A stretch of DNA of 64,000 nucleotides from Tabrizicola sp. (GCF_030373185.1 NZ_JAUCZH010000001.1:496001-560000), one strand, 5' to 3'. Positions 8,107-16,334 are shown, counted from the stretch's first letter. Notes: generated by a model from the sequence alone, not told the origin. A program made the numbers and translations.

Positions 8107-9668
8107 CCGACGTGACCGCCGATCTGGGCGATATCTGCGAACCCGCCCGCGCCCGCCGTTCCGGTGGCCGTACCGCCCGCGTGGCGATGCGCGCCGCCCC
8201 CCTTACGGATGAGATGCGCCCCGTCCGCCCCGGCCTGCCCGGCGGCCAGTACAAGCCCCTGACCGAGGCCGGGGTGCAGCAGATCCACGCCGCCGCGCTG
8301 GACGCGCTGGAACAGATCGGCCTTTCCCAGGCCCCGCCCTCGGGCGTGAAGCTCCTGACAGATGCGGGCGCGATCCTTGGCGATGATGGCCGCATCCGTT
8401 TCCCCCGCGCGCTGGTCGAGGACATGCTGAACATCGCCGCGCGCGACATCACCCTTCACGCCCGCGACCCAAGGCATGACCTGCACCTCAGCGGCTCGAA
8501 CGTCCACTACGGCACTGCGGGCGCTGCGGTCCATATCGTGGACCCGATCACCAACGAATACCGCGAATCCACCGCGCAGGATCTTTATGACGCGGCACGC
8601 CTGGTCGATAACCTCGACAACATCCACTTCTACCAGCGCACGATGGTCTGCCGCGATGTGGTCGACAACAAGGAGATGGACCTCAACACCCTTTATGGCA
8701 GCCTTTCCGGCACCGTAAAGCACGTCGGCACCAGCTTCTCCGACCCATCGCACGTCGCCGATTGCTTCGAGATGCTGCACATGGTCGCCGGGGGTGAGGA
8801 ACACTGGCTGGAGCGCCCCTTCGTGTCGAACTCCAACTGCTTCGTCGTGCCGCCGATGAAATTCGCGGAAGAAAGCTGCATCACGATGGAGGATTGCATC
8901 CGGCGCGGCATGCCGATGCTTCTGCTCTCGGCCGGGCAGGCCGGGGCCACCGCACCAGCCCCCATCGCCCTGACCATCGTGCAGGCTGTCGCCGAATGTC
9001 TGGCGGGGGTGGTCTATGTCAACGCGATCAAACCCGGCGCGCCTGCCATCTTCGGCACCTGGCCCTTCGTCTCGGACCTGCGCACCGGGGCAATGTCCGG
9101 TGGATCAGCCGAACAGGCGTTGCTGACCGCAGGTTGCGCCCAGATGCACCGCTTCTACGGCCTGCCCGGCGGGGCGGCTTCGGGCATCAGTGACTCAAAG
9201 CTCCCCGACATGCAGGCCGGGTGGGAGCAGGGCATCACCAACGCCCTTGCCGGCCTTGCGGGCCTGAACATGTGCTATGAGGCGGTTGGGATGCACGCCT
9301 CCCTCCTCGGCTTCTGCCTTGAATCGCTGGTGCTTGGCGATGACTTGCTGGGCCAGACAATGCGCCTTGTCCGTGGCATCGACGTAACCCCCGATTCGAC
9401 ATCCATTCAGGCGATGAAAGAGGTCTGCCTTGGCGGGCCGGGGCATTACCTTGGCTCTGATCAGACGCTGAAACTGATGCAGACCGAATACATCTATCCG
9501 GTGGTCGGCAACCGCATGTCGCCCAAGGAATGGATGGAGGCAGGCAAGCCCCTGTTGCTTGATGGGGCGATTGCCCGCAAGAATACAATCCTCGCCAAGG
9601 CCGGATGCCGCGTCGATCCCGAGATTGACGCCGCCATCCGTGCCCGCTTCAACATCTACTTCAAGTGA
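8103..9668 (+). CDS. MttB-family (trimethylamine methyltransferase-like) protein, no pyrrolysine
   Basis: 521 residues, close to the family's length, read through without an internal amber codon, so it belongs to the non-pyrrolysine branch. Recognisable parts are LTEAGVQQIHAAALDALEQIG at the N-terminus, the DP-rich HIVDPITNEYRES region, PMKFAEESC and the glycine-rich FYGLPGGAASGISDSK followed by MQAGWEQG. In characterised non-pyrrolysine relatives the protein moves a methyl group from a quaternary amine such as glycine betaine to a corrinoid protein. No corrinoid-binding protein or reductive activator gene lies in this window. Overlaps the upstream gene by four bases. Methyl transfer is inferred; substrate unknown. 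Confidence 0.85.
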   Translation: MTDVTADLGDICEPARARRSGGRTARVAMRAAPLTDEMRPVRPGLPGGQYKPLTEAGVQQIHAAALDALEQIGLSQAPPSGVKLLTDAGAILGDDGRIRFPRALVEDMLNIAARDITLHARDPRHDLHLSGSNVHYGTAGAAVHIVDPITNEYRESTAQDLYDAARLVDNLDNIHFYQRTMVCRDVVDNKEMDLNTLYGSLSGTVKHVGTSFSDPSHVADCFEMLHMVAGGEEHWLERPFVSNSNCFVVPPMKFAEESCITMEDCIRRGMPMLLLSAGQAGATAPAPIALTIVQAVAECLAGVVYVNAIKPGAPAIFGTWPFVSDLRTGAMSGGSAEQALLTAGCAQMHRFYGLPGGAASGISDSKLPDMQAGWEQGITNALAGLAGLNMCYEAVGMHASLLGFCLESLVLGDDLLGQTMRLVRGIDVTPDSTSIQAMKEVCLGGPGHYLGSDQTLKLMQTEYIYPVVGNRMSPKEWMEAGKPLLLDGAIARKNTILAKAGCRVDPEIDAAIRARFNIYFK

Positions 9669-9675
9669 GGTCGCC

Positions 9676-11106
9676 ATGATCCCCGCCAACATGCTGAAAT
9701 TCTACATCAATGGCCAATGGGTCGATCCGATTTCCGCCAACCGGATGGGGGTTGAAAACCCCGCGACCGAGGAAATCGTCTGCGAAGTCGCCATGGGTAA
9801 CACCGAAGACGCCGACCGCGCGATTCTCGCCGCCCGCGCTGCGTTTGACGGCTGGACCTATCGCCCGGTGGCCGAACGCATTGCCATCGTGAAGCGCATC
9901 CTTGAGGTCTACAACGACCGCTACGAAGACTTCGCCCAAGTCATGTCCACCGAGATGGGGGCGCCCATCACCTGGGCGCGTGAGGCGCAGGCCTGGGCCG
10001 GTCAGGTCCATATCGAAGCCACGATCAAGGCCGCCGAGGAGATGGTCTGGGAATACAACCGCGGCACCACCCGGATCATCTATGAAGGGATCGGCGTCTG
10101 CTCGCTGATCACGCCGTGGAACTGGCCGATGAACCAGATCGCCTGCAAGGTCGCTCCCGCGCTGATCGCGGGCTGCACGATGGTCTTGAAGCCTTCGGAA
10201 ATCGCACCGCTCTCTGGCACCCTCTTCGCGCAGGTCTGCCATGATGCGGGCGTGCCGCCGGGCGTCTTCAACCTTGTGCATGGGGCAGGGCCAGAGGTCG
10301 GTGCGCGGATGTCCTCGCACCCCGAGGTTGACATGGTGTCCTTCACCGGCTCCACACGGGCCGGCACCGCGATTGCCGCCGCCGCAGCCCCCACGGTCAA
10401 GCGCGTGGCGCAGGAACTGGGCGGCAAGTCGCCCAACATCATCCTGCCGGGTGCCAATATCGCCGAGGCCGTCGCCGCGGGAGTGACCGCTGTCATGTCC
10501 AACACCGGCCAGTCCTGCGACGCGCCGACCCGGATGCTGGTGCCGCGTGCCAAGCAGGCCGAAGCGCTGCAAGTTGCGAAAGAGGCCGCCGAGGCGATCA
10601 AGATCGGTGATCCGCGCGATGAGGCAACGGTGATGGGCCCCCTGATCTCGAAGCTGCAATTCGACAAGGTCCAGCGCCTGATTCAAGCCGGAATCGACGA
10701 AGGCGCCACCCTTGTGACCGGTGGCCTTGGCCGTCCGGCTGACCTTAACCGAGGCTGGTTCACCCGTCCGACCGTCTTCGGCGATGTGGTCAACTCGATG
10801 ACCATTTCGAAGGAAGAAATCTTCGGCCCGGTCCTTGCGATCCAGCCCTATGACAGCATCGAAGACGCCATCCAGCAGGCCAACGATACTGTCTACGGCC
10901 TTGCCGCCTACATCGCCGGCCCGGTCGAAGACGCCAAACCCGTTGCCCGCAAATTGCGCGCCGGGACGGTGAACCTCAACTACCCCGACTGGGACACCTC
11001 CGCGCCCTTCGGCGGCTACAAGCAGTCCGGCAACGGCCGCGAATACGCCGATTGGGGCATCCATGACTTCTGCGAAGTCAAAGGAATCGTCGGCTACGGC
11101 GAATAA
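9676..11106 (+). CDS. NAD(P)-dependent aldehyde dehydrogenase
   Basis: 476 residues from the ATG of MIPANMLKFYINGQW; the frame opens 39 codons earlier inside the MttB-like gene, but that extension has no family match, and the start used lies 7 bp after the upstream stop. The ALDH hallmarks are present: SLITPWNWP, the general-base region QELGGKSPNII, the nucleophilic cysteine in NTGQSCDAP, and EEIFGPVLAIQPY. The C-terminal APFGGYKQSGNGREYADWG is typical of the non-acylating family. It would oxidise an aldehyde to the acid with NAD(P). Position between the MttB-like gene and the hydroxyacid-dehydrogenase-like gene suggests it treats the demethylated skeleton. Confidence 0.9.
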   Translation: MIPANMLKFYINGQWVDPISANRMGVENPATEEIVCEVAMGNTEDADRAILAARAAFDGWTYRPVAERIAIVKRILEVYNDRYEDFAQVMSTEMGAPITWAREAQAWAGQVHIEATIKAAEEMVWEYNRGTTRIIYEGIGVCSLITPWNWPMNQIACKVAPALIAGCTMVLKPSEIAPLSGTLFAQVCHDAGVPPGVFNLVHGAGPEVGARMSSHPEVDMVSFTGSTRAGTAIAAAAAPTVKRVAQELGGKSPNIILPGANIAEAVAAGVTAVMSNTGQSCDAPTRMLVPRAKQAEALQVAKEAAEAIKIGDPRDEATVMGPLISKLQFDKVQRLIQAGIDEGATLVTGGLGRPADLNRGWFTRPTVFGDVVNSMTISKEEIFGPVLAIQPYDSIEDAIQQANDTVYGLAAYIAGPVEDAKPVARKLRAGTVNLNYPDWDTSAPFGGYKQSGNGREYADWGIHDFCEVKGIVGYGE

Positions 11107-11124
11107 CCGACACGACAACCAACA

Positions 11125-11158
11125 GGGGCGGGCCAGAACCCGCCCCATTCCAATGGGG
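11125..11158 (+). promoter_or_regulatory. Two mutually exclusive hairpins in front of a start codon
   Basis: GGGGCGGG (11125-11132) pairs perfectly with CCCGCCCC (11139-11146) around a six-base loop. The last four C residues of that arm also begin a second stem, CCCCATT (11143-11149) with AATGGGG (11152-11158), whose loop is only two bases. The GGGG that would close the second stem is also the only Shine-Dalgarno-like sequence before the ATGs at 11161/11164. The first hairpin could free, and the second hide, that site. A plain terminator is less likely because no T-run follows. Confidence 0.4.
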
Positions 11159-11160
11159 AC

Positions 11161-12063
11161 ATGATGCACTACGGATATATCGGCCTTGGCAACCTTGGCG
11201 CGGCCTGCGCGGGTTGCCTTCTGAAAGCGGGTTTCAAGGTCACGGTCTATGACCTGAACGCGGCCCTTGCCGCCCCCTTGGTGGCAGCTGGGGCCACCCT
11301 GGCCACCAGCGCCGAAGGGGTCGCCGCCTCGGCCGATCACGTCATCACCTGCCTGCCATCGCCGGCAGTCTCGGAAAAGGTGCTGCGCCACATCCTGCCC
11401 CACATGAAAAAGGGCGCAAGCTGGGTCGAGATGTCCACGCTTGGCCGGGATGAGGTGCTGCGCCTGGCTGCCGTCGCTGCCGAAGGCGGCGTGCGGATGA
11501 TGGAACTGCCCGTCACCGGCGGCGTCCATCTGGCGCATCAGGGCAAGATCACCATGCTGGCCGGCGGCGACGCCGACCTGTTCGAACTGCACCATGGTGC
11601 CATGCAGGCGATGGGCGACAAGATCTTCCACATGGGGCCTTTGGGATCTTCATCGATCATCAAGGTCATCACCAACATGCTGGCCTTCATCCACCTGAAA
11701 GCCACGTCCGAGGCGTTGATGTTGGCCAAGCGCGGCGGGCTTGATCTGGGGCAGGCATGGCACGCCATCGCGGCTTCGTCCGGCAACAGCTTCGTGCATG
11801 AAACCGAAGGGGCGCTGATCCTGAACGGGTCATATGACATTGCCTTCAACATCGACCTAGCGCTGAAGGACCTCGGCTTTGCGCTAGGCTTCGGCAAGGA
11901 ATTCGGAGTGCCGCTCGACCTCGCCTCGATGACCAACCAGACCTACGTCGCCGCCAAGGCCGCCTATGGCGGCGAGGCGCAGTCACCGATGATTGCCAAA
12001 CTGCTGGAAGACCTGCTTGGCACCGACTTGCGCGCCGAAGGCTTCCCGTCCCGGCTTGAGTGA
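11161..12063 (+). CDS. NAD(P)-dependent oxidoreductase, 3-hydroxyisobutyrate dehydrogenase family
   Basis: 300 residues. The N-terminal Rossmann motif is GYIGLGNLGAACAG; the substrate-binding signature region reads ELPVTGGVHLAHQGKITMLAGG; the catalytic lysine lies in IIKVITNML. These define beta-hydroxyacid dehydrogenases, which interconvert short hydroxyacids and semialdehydes. Two ATGs are adjacent; the second (11164) has the better spacing from GGGG at 11155-11158. Pairing with the aldehyde dehydrogenase 54 bp upstream suggests an alcohol-to-aldehyde-to-acid sequence in the same pathway, but the substrate is not known. Confidence 0.87.
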   Translation: MMHYGYIGLGNLGAACAGCLLKAGFKVTVYDLNAALAAPLVAAGATLATSAEGVAASADHVITCLPSPAVSEKVLRHILPHMKKGASWVEMSTLGRDEVLRLAAVAAEGGVRMMELPVTGGVHLAHQGKITMLAGGDADLFELHHGAMQAMGDKIFHMGPLGSSSIIKVITNMLAFIHLKATSEALMLAKRGGLDLGQAWHAIAASSGNSFVHETEGALILNGSYDIAFNIDLALKDLGFALGFGKEFGVPLDLASMTNQTYVAAKAAYGGEAQSPMIAKLLEDLLGTDLRAEGFPSRLE

Positions 12064-12081
12064 GCCGGGCGAAACCGTTAA

Positions 12082-12166
12082 GACAGTGTGAATGCCCATG
12101 CTCAAGCCCTTGATTTCGCAATGGTGCTCACACTGTCCCCCTGTGGGACATCGCAGACAGGTGTCC
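12082..12166 (+). promoter_or_regulatory. Candidate leader RNA or operator: three overlapping hairpins
   Basis: GACAGTGTGA (12082-12091) is perfectly complementary to TCACACTGTC (12128-12137); the 36-base interior holds a second imperfect stem, TGCCCATGC against GCAATGGTGC. The 3' end of that arm is reused in TGTCCC (12134-12139) pairing with GGGACA (12145-12150), and GGACA (12146-12150) is reused again with TGTCC (12162-12166), ending two bases before the ATG at 12169. The three stems cannot all form at once. This resembles an attenuator or riboswitch layout, but I do not recognise a known class, and the 10-bp arms could instead be a protein-binding dyad. Confidence 0.4.
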
Positions 12167-12168
12167 GC

Positions 12169-13275
12169 ATGACCCCCGAATTCCAGGCACACATCGCCCG
12201 CCTTCTTCACCACCGCAAGGCGGGTCTCGGGCAGGGTGATCCCGTGGTCCCCCCGATCATCGCCTCGGCCACCTTCCACCTGCCATCCGTCCAGACGGGT
12301 GGCCACATCTACGGCCGCAACGGCAACCCCAGCTGGGACGCCGTCGAAGCCCAGCTGGCAATCCTTGAAGACGCCGAGACGGTCTCCTTTCCCTCCGGCA
12401 TGGCCGCCATCGCCGCTGCCTTGTTTGCCACGCTGAAGGCGGGGGATCGTCTGATCATCCCCTCGGACGGCTACTACGTCACGCGCGTCCTGTCTGACGG
12501 TTTCCTCAAACCCCTCGGCATCGACGTGCAGGCGATTCCAACGACCAGCTACGCCACCGCTGATTTCACCGGCGCGGCGGTGGTCTATCTGGAAACCCCC
12601 TCGAACCCCGGCCTTGATGTGGTCGACATCGCCGCCGTCGCAGCCCGGGCGCACAAGGCCGGGGCAAAGGTCATCGCCGACAACACGACGATGACACCCC
12701 TCCTTCAGCGCCCGCTGGACCTTGGCTGCGATCTTGTGGTGGCCGCTGACACCAAGGCCCCCGCCGGTCATTCCGACGTGCTTTTCGGCCATGTAGCAGG
12801 GCGCGACGGCGCCCTTGTATCCCGCGTGCGCGACTGGCGGCGGATGGCCGGGGCCATTCCCGGCCCGTTCGAGGCCTTCCTTGTCCATCGAGGCATTGAA
12901 ACGCTGGAGGTCCGCCTTGACCGGATGTGTTCCAGCGCTGGATTGATCGCTGGGCGGCTTGCCGCGCATCCGGGCGTGACTGGCCTGCGTTACCCGGGGC
13001 TGGCGGACGATCCATCGCATTGGGCGGTGGGGGGGCAGATGGCCAACGGCGGTTTCCTTATCGGGTTCGAGCTTGCCGATGCCGGGGTGGCGGAAAGCTT
13101 CCTGTCGCGCTGCCCGCTGATCGAGCAGACCACCAGCTTTGGCGGCACACATACGGCCGGCGAACGCCGGGCGCGCTGGGGGGATGCGGTGCCGGAGGGG
13201 TTCATCCGGCTGTCTGTTGGTGTGGAACCGGCAGAGCCGCTTTGGGCGGCAATCGCAGCGGCGCTGCCGGGCTGA
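12169..13275 (+). CDS. Cys/Met metabolism PLP-dependent enzyme (cystathionine gamma-synthase-like)
   Basis: 368 residues from ATG at 12169; a GTG-initiated frame reaches back to 12088 but would run through the hairpin region and adds nothing that looks conserved. Family marks: GHIYGRNGNPSWDAVEAQLAILE, the PLP-stacking region VSFPSGMAAI, the aspartate region KVIADNTTMTPLLQRPLDLG, and the internal-aldimine lysine in DTKAPAGHSDVLFG. It is somewhat short for the family (about 380-400). Enzymes of this fold join or break C-S bonds in cysteine/methionine synthesis. It sits after the demethylation operon behind a structured gap and may be separately regulated. Exact reaction (synthase, lyase or sulfhydrylase) not determined. 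Confidence 0.8.
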   Translation: MTPEFQAHIARLLHHRKAGLGQGDPVVPPIIASATFHLPSVQTGGHIYGRNGNPSWDAVEAQLAILEDAETVSFPSGMAAIAAALFATLKAGDRLIIPSDGYYVTRVLSDGFLKPLGIDVQAIPTTSYATADFTGAAVVYLETPSNPGLDVVDIAAVAARAHKAGAKVIADNTTMTPLLQRPLDLGCDLVVAADTKAPAGHSDVLFGHVAGRDGALVSRVRDWRRMAGAIPGPFEAFLVHRGIETLEVRLDRMCSSAGLIAGRLAAHPGVTGLRYPGLADDPSHWAVGGQMANGGFLIGFELADAGVAESFLSRCPLIEQTTSFGGTHTAGERRARWGDAVPEGFIRLSVGVEPAEPLWAAIAAALPG

Positions 13276-13288
13276 GCGGTCGAAAGGA

Positions 13289-13969
13289 TCAGAGGCTTTC
13301 GATGATCCGCGCCGCTTCGATCTTTGGATCGGCAAGCGGGGTGCGGTCCTCTCCGGGGAAAAAGCGGGCGCGGGTGGCGGTCGGCATTCCCGCGGGGGCT
13401 GCAATCACAACCCGCGGGCCATGCTTGCGGGTTTCGGACTGCCAGCTTTGTGCCAGCGCGATCTGCGCGGCCTTGGTGGCGCCGTAGGCACCGAAGAAGG
13501 GCTGACCGGCGCGGGGATCATCAAGAAAGAGCGCCGTGCCACCTTGCGCGCGCAAGAGGGGTTCGACCATCGGGATCAACATCCCCGTTGCGCGGGTGTT
13601 GGTGGCGATGGATTTGTCCCAGTCCTTTGCGTCAAGATGCCCGGCCGGGGCCAGCGGTGCCGCATGAACCGCAGCATGCACCCAAAGGCCAAGGCCCCCC
13701 CAGCGGTCATGGATCGACCGGCAAAGGTGGCGCATGGCGTCATCATTGGTCACGTCCATCGGCGCAAGCGTCAGCCCGCCCGCGCCGGGAAGGCCTGCGT
13801 GCCTCACCCGGTCGTCAAGTTCCTCCAGCCCGCCCACGGTGCGGGCGACGGCAACGACATGCCAGCCGCGATAGCAAAGCTGCTCGGCAATGGCGGCACC
13901 AAGGCCGCGCGAGGCGCCGGTGACCAGGGCGACTTTTGGGGCGGCTTTGGGGGCGGTGCTGGTGGTCAT
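13289..13969 (-). CDS. Short-chain dehydrogenase/reductase
   Basis: 226 residues, slightly short for a classical SDR. The cofactor motif is VALVTGASRGLGAAIAEQL near 13-31; the catalytic tyrosine and lysine sit in YGATKAAQIALAQSW. The usual catalytic serine region reads ALFLDDPRAG, lacking an obvious serine at the expected place, so activity may be altered. The C-terminus is trimmed. It lies after purF on the same strand, separated by a dispersed repeat and a short tandem repeat, and converges on the PLP enzyme 13 bp away. Substrate not known. Confidence 0.8.
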   Translation of the reverse strand: MTTSTAPKAAPKVALVTGASRGLGAAIAEQLCYRGWHVVAVARTVGGLEELDDRVRHAGLPGAGGLTLAPMDVTNDDAMRHLCRSIHDRWGGLGLWVHAAVHAAPLAPAGHLDAKDWDKSIATNTRATGMLIPMVEPLLRAQGGTALFLDDPRAGQPFFGAYGATKAAQIALAQSWQSETRKHGPRVVIAAPAGMPTATRARFFPGEDRTPLADPKIEAARIIESL

Positions 13970-13990
13970 GCGCTGATCCTTGCGGAGATG

Positions 13991-14031
13991 TCGAAGCCTC
14001 CGGCGGGAGTATTTTTGAAAAGAGCAAATGG
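13991..14031. repeat. Dispersed intergenic repeat, GAGTATTT type (left half)
   Basis: Reads GCCTCCGGCGG, then GAGTATTTTTGAAAAGAGCA. The same run occurs at 23751-23813 and 42054-42111, where the complementary right arm is also present; here the right arm is missing and a tandem repeat follows. It lies downstream of purF. Confidence 0.65.
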
Positions 14032-14034
14032 CAA

Positions 14035-14079
14035 GGGGCCAGCCTTGGAGGGGCCAGCCTTGGAGGGGCCAGCCTTGCC
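14035..14079. repeat. Tandem repeat, 15-bp unit, three copies
   Basis: GGGGCCAGCCTTGGA at 14035-14049 and 14050-14064 is identical; the third copy (14065-14079) differs in the last two bases. It starts just after the dispersed repeat and precedes the purF 3' end. No function is apparent. Confidence 0.8.
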
Positions 14080-14116
14080 GGGTCAGCCCTGGCCGCCGGG
14101 TGCGCCAGAGGCTGCG

Positions 14117-15580
14117 CTATTCGGCGGCCTTCATCTGAAAGCCTTCCTCGATCTTGTCGGATGGTGCGACCGGGTAATCGCCCGAGAAGCAGGCATCACA
14201 GTAGCGCGGATTGGCGGCGTCACGTCCCGCAGCCTCGCCTGCGGCACGGTAGAGGCCGTCAAGCGACACGAATTTCAGGCTGTCAACGCCGATCCAATCG
14301 CGCATTTCATCTTCCGACATCGTCGCGGCAAGGAGTTTGGAGCGTTCGGGGGTATCGACACCGTAAAAGCACGGCCAGGCGGTCGGGGGCGATGCGATGC
14401 GGAAGTGAACCTCGGCGGCACCTGCTTCGAGGATCATGTCCTTGATCTTGCGGCTGGTGGTGCCGCGCACAACGGAATCATCGACCAGGATCACCCGCTT
14501 GCCCTTGATGAGCGCCCGGTTGACGTTCAGTTTCAGCCGCACGCCCATGTTGCGGATGCTGTCGGTCGGTTCAATGAAAGTGCGGCCCATGTATTGATTG
14601 CGGATGATCCCCATCGCGTAAGGGATGCCGCTTTCCTGACTGTAGCCGATGGCGGCGGGGGTTCCTGAATCCGGGACGGGGCAGACGAGGTCGGCGTCCA
14701 CAGGGGCTTCGCGCGCCAGTTCCACGCCGATCTGACGCCGGGTTTCATAGACTGAACGGCCGCCGATGATGCTGTCGGGGCGGCTGAAATAGACATTCTC
14801 GAAGATGCAGAAGCGCGATTTCGCGGGCGAGAAGGGGCGGGTCGATTCCACCTTGTCGCCCTCGATCACTACCATTTCACCCGGCTCGATCTCGCGCACG
14901 AAATCGGCTCCGATGATGTCGAGGCCGCAGGTTTCCGAGCTTAGCGCCCAGCCGTGGTCGCTGATGCGGCCAAGGACCAGTGGGCGCACGCCCAAGGGGT
15001 CACGCACGCCGATCAGTTTGGTGCGGGTCATGGCGACGACGGAAAAGGCACCTTCCACGCGGCGCAGCGCGTCCTTGATGCGTTCTGACAGGTTCTTCTG
15101 GATCGACCGGGCCATCAGGTGAATGATGCATTCGCTGTCGGAAGAAGACTGGAAGATCGAGCCGCGTTCAATCAGTTCCCGGCGCAGGGCGGCGGCGTTG
15201 GTCAGGTTGCCGTTATGGGCAATCGCACAGCCGCCCATCGAAAACTCGCCAAAGAAGGGCTGCACGTCCCGAATCGCGGTGGCCCCTTTTGACCCGGCGG
15301 TTGAATAACGGACATGGCCAATGGCAAGCTGGCCCGGCAGCGTGTCCATCACGTCCGGCTTGGTGAAATTGTCGCGGACATAGCCAAAGCGGCGGGCCGA
15401 GTTGAAGCCGTGGTCGGGGTGATAGCTGACGATCCCGCCCGCTTCTTGCCCGCGATGTTGCAGGGCGTGCAGCCCGAGGGCCACGAAGTTTGATGCATCG
15501 GCAACGCCGGTGACGCCGAAAATGCCGCACTCCTCCTTCAGTTTGTCGTCATCGAAGGGGTGCGAAAGGAAGGGGGCCAT
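14117..15580 (-). CDS. purF: Amidophosphoribosyltransferase
   Basis: 487 residues, the size of bacterial PurF, which makes phosphoribosylamine from PRPP and glutamine as the first step of purine synthesis. The N-terminal glutamine-amidotransferase nucleophile is the cysteine of EECGIFGVTG, preceded by a 17-residue leader as in the processed Bacillus-type enzyme. GEFSMGGCAIAHNGNL is the glutaminase oxyanion region; the PRPP loop is VILVDDSVVRGTTS. Cysteines in SRFCIFE, PTAWPCFYG and RYCDACF match the four ligands of the 4Fe-4S subclass. Downstream of cvpA in a minus-strand series, as in many proteobacteria. Confidence 0.97.
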   Translation of the reverse strand: MAPFLSHPFDDDKLKEECGIFGVTGVADASNFVALGLHALQHRGQEAGGIVSYHPDHGFNSARRFGYVRDNFTKPDVMDTLPGQLAIGHVRYSTAGSKGATAIRDVQPFFGEFSMGGCAIAHNGNLTNAAALRRELIERGSIFQSSSDSECIIHLMARSIQKNLSERIKDALRRVEGAFSVVAMTRTKLIGVRDPLGVRPLVLGRISDHGWALSSETCGLDIIGADFVREIEPGEMVVIEGDKVESTRPFSPAKSRFCIFENVYFSRPDSIIGGRSVYETRRQIGVELAREAPVDADLVCPVPDSGTPAAIGYSQESGIPYAMGIIRNQYMGRTFIEPTDSIRNMGVRLKLNVNRALIKGKRVILVDDSVVRGTTSRKIKDMILEAGAAEVHFRIASPPTAWPCFYGVDTPERSKLLAATMSEDEMRDWIGVDSLKFVSLDGLYRAAGEAAGRDAANPRYCDACFSGDYPVAPSDKIEEGFQMKAAE

Positions 15581-15681
15581 GCGTGTGCGAATCCTTCAAG
15601 GCGCGTTCAAGGCGCGTTGCCGGTGGTTTACGGCAGCCGCGCCGGGCTGTCACGCCCTGAAACGCCATTCCGGTCGATGGA

Positions 15682-16299
15682 TCAGTTGCCGGCAGGGGCC
15701 TCTGGTGCGGTGGCGGGTGGGGTTTCGGCCGGAACCGGGGCGCCGCCGGGAGCGCAGACATTGGTCAGGTCATTGTAGCGGGCAACGATCCAGCCCGGTG
15801 CGTCTGTCGGGATGTTCTGATCGATGTTCGCCTGGAAGTTCGCAAAGACCAGCGCGGTGCGGGATTCGTCGATCATGGCAATCTTCTGATCCGACAGCAC
15901 CCGGTCATAAACGATGAAGGCGACGGCGATCAGCAGCACGCCGCGCGCGGCACCGAACAGAAAGCCAAGCGCCTGGTCAATCCCGCCAAGCGCCGACCGC
16001 TGGACCGCACCGGAAAACAGCGGCGTGAACAGCGCGGCCACGATCAGGCCCACGACGAAGACACCGGCAAATGCGGCAACGACCGAAAGCTCGCAGCTGT
16101 CGGACAGGAATTCGCCAACCACCGGCAGCTCCTTGACCAAAGGCTGCACACCGGGGGCGAAATAATAGGCCGCGACGGCCGCACCGACCCAGCCAAGGAT
16201 CGCCATAAGTTCCCGCACCAGCCCGCGCGAAAAGGCGAGGATCGAGGAGACGATGATGATCAGCGCTGCGCCACCATCAACCGCGGTCAAGTTTTCCAT
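15682..16299 (-). CDS. cvpA: CvpA family membrane protein
   Basis: 205 residues from the Met of MENLTAVDGG; the frame opens five codons earlier. Four hydrophobic segments are visible (about 10-27, 33-50, 74-95, 110-130), followed by a polar C-terminal tail ending in a Pro/Ala-rich stretch. The start MENLTAVDGGAALIIIVSSI and the segment AFSRGLVRELMAILGW match CvpA/colicin V production proteins of the inner membrane. The link to purF is the classic cvpA-purF order. In E. coli it is needed for colicin V production; the general role is not well defined. Confidence 0.9.
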   Translation of the reverse strand: MENLTAVDGGAALIIIVSSILAFSRGLVRELMAILGWVGAAVAAYYFAPGVQPLVKELPVVGEFLSDSCELSVVAAFAGVFVVGLIVAALFTPLFSGAVQRSALGGIDQALGFLFGAARGVLLIAVAFIVYDRVLSDQKIAMIDESRTALVFANFQANIDQNIPTDAPGWIVARYNDLTNVCAPGGAPVPAETPPATAPEAPAGN

Positions 16300-16334
16300 C
16301 GTTTTCGTCCCCAATCCTTAGCTTTTTTGCGGGC

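Noticed and set aside
11125-11146. First hairpin considered as a rho-independent terminator of the operon
   Set aside because: No T-run follows and another gene of the same kind starts 15 bp later.
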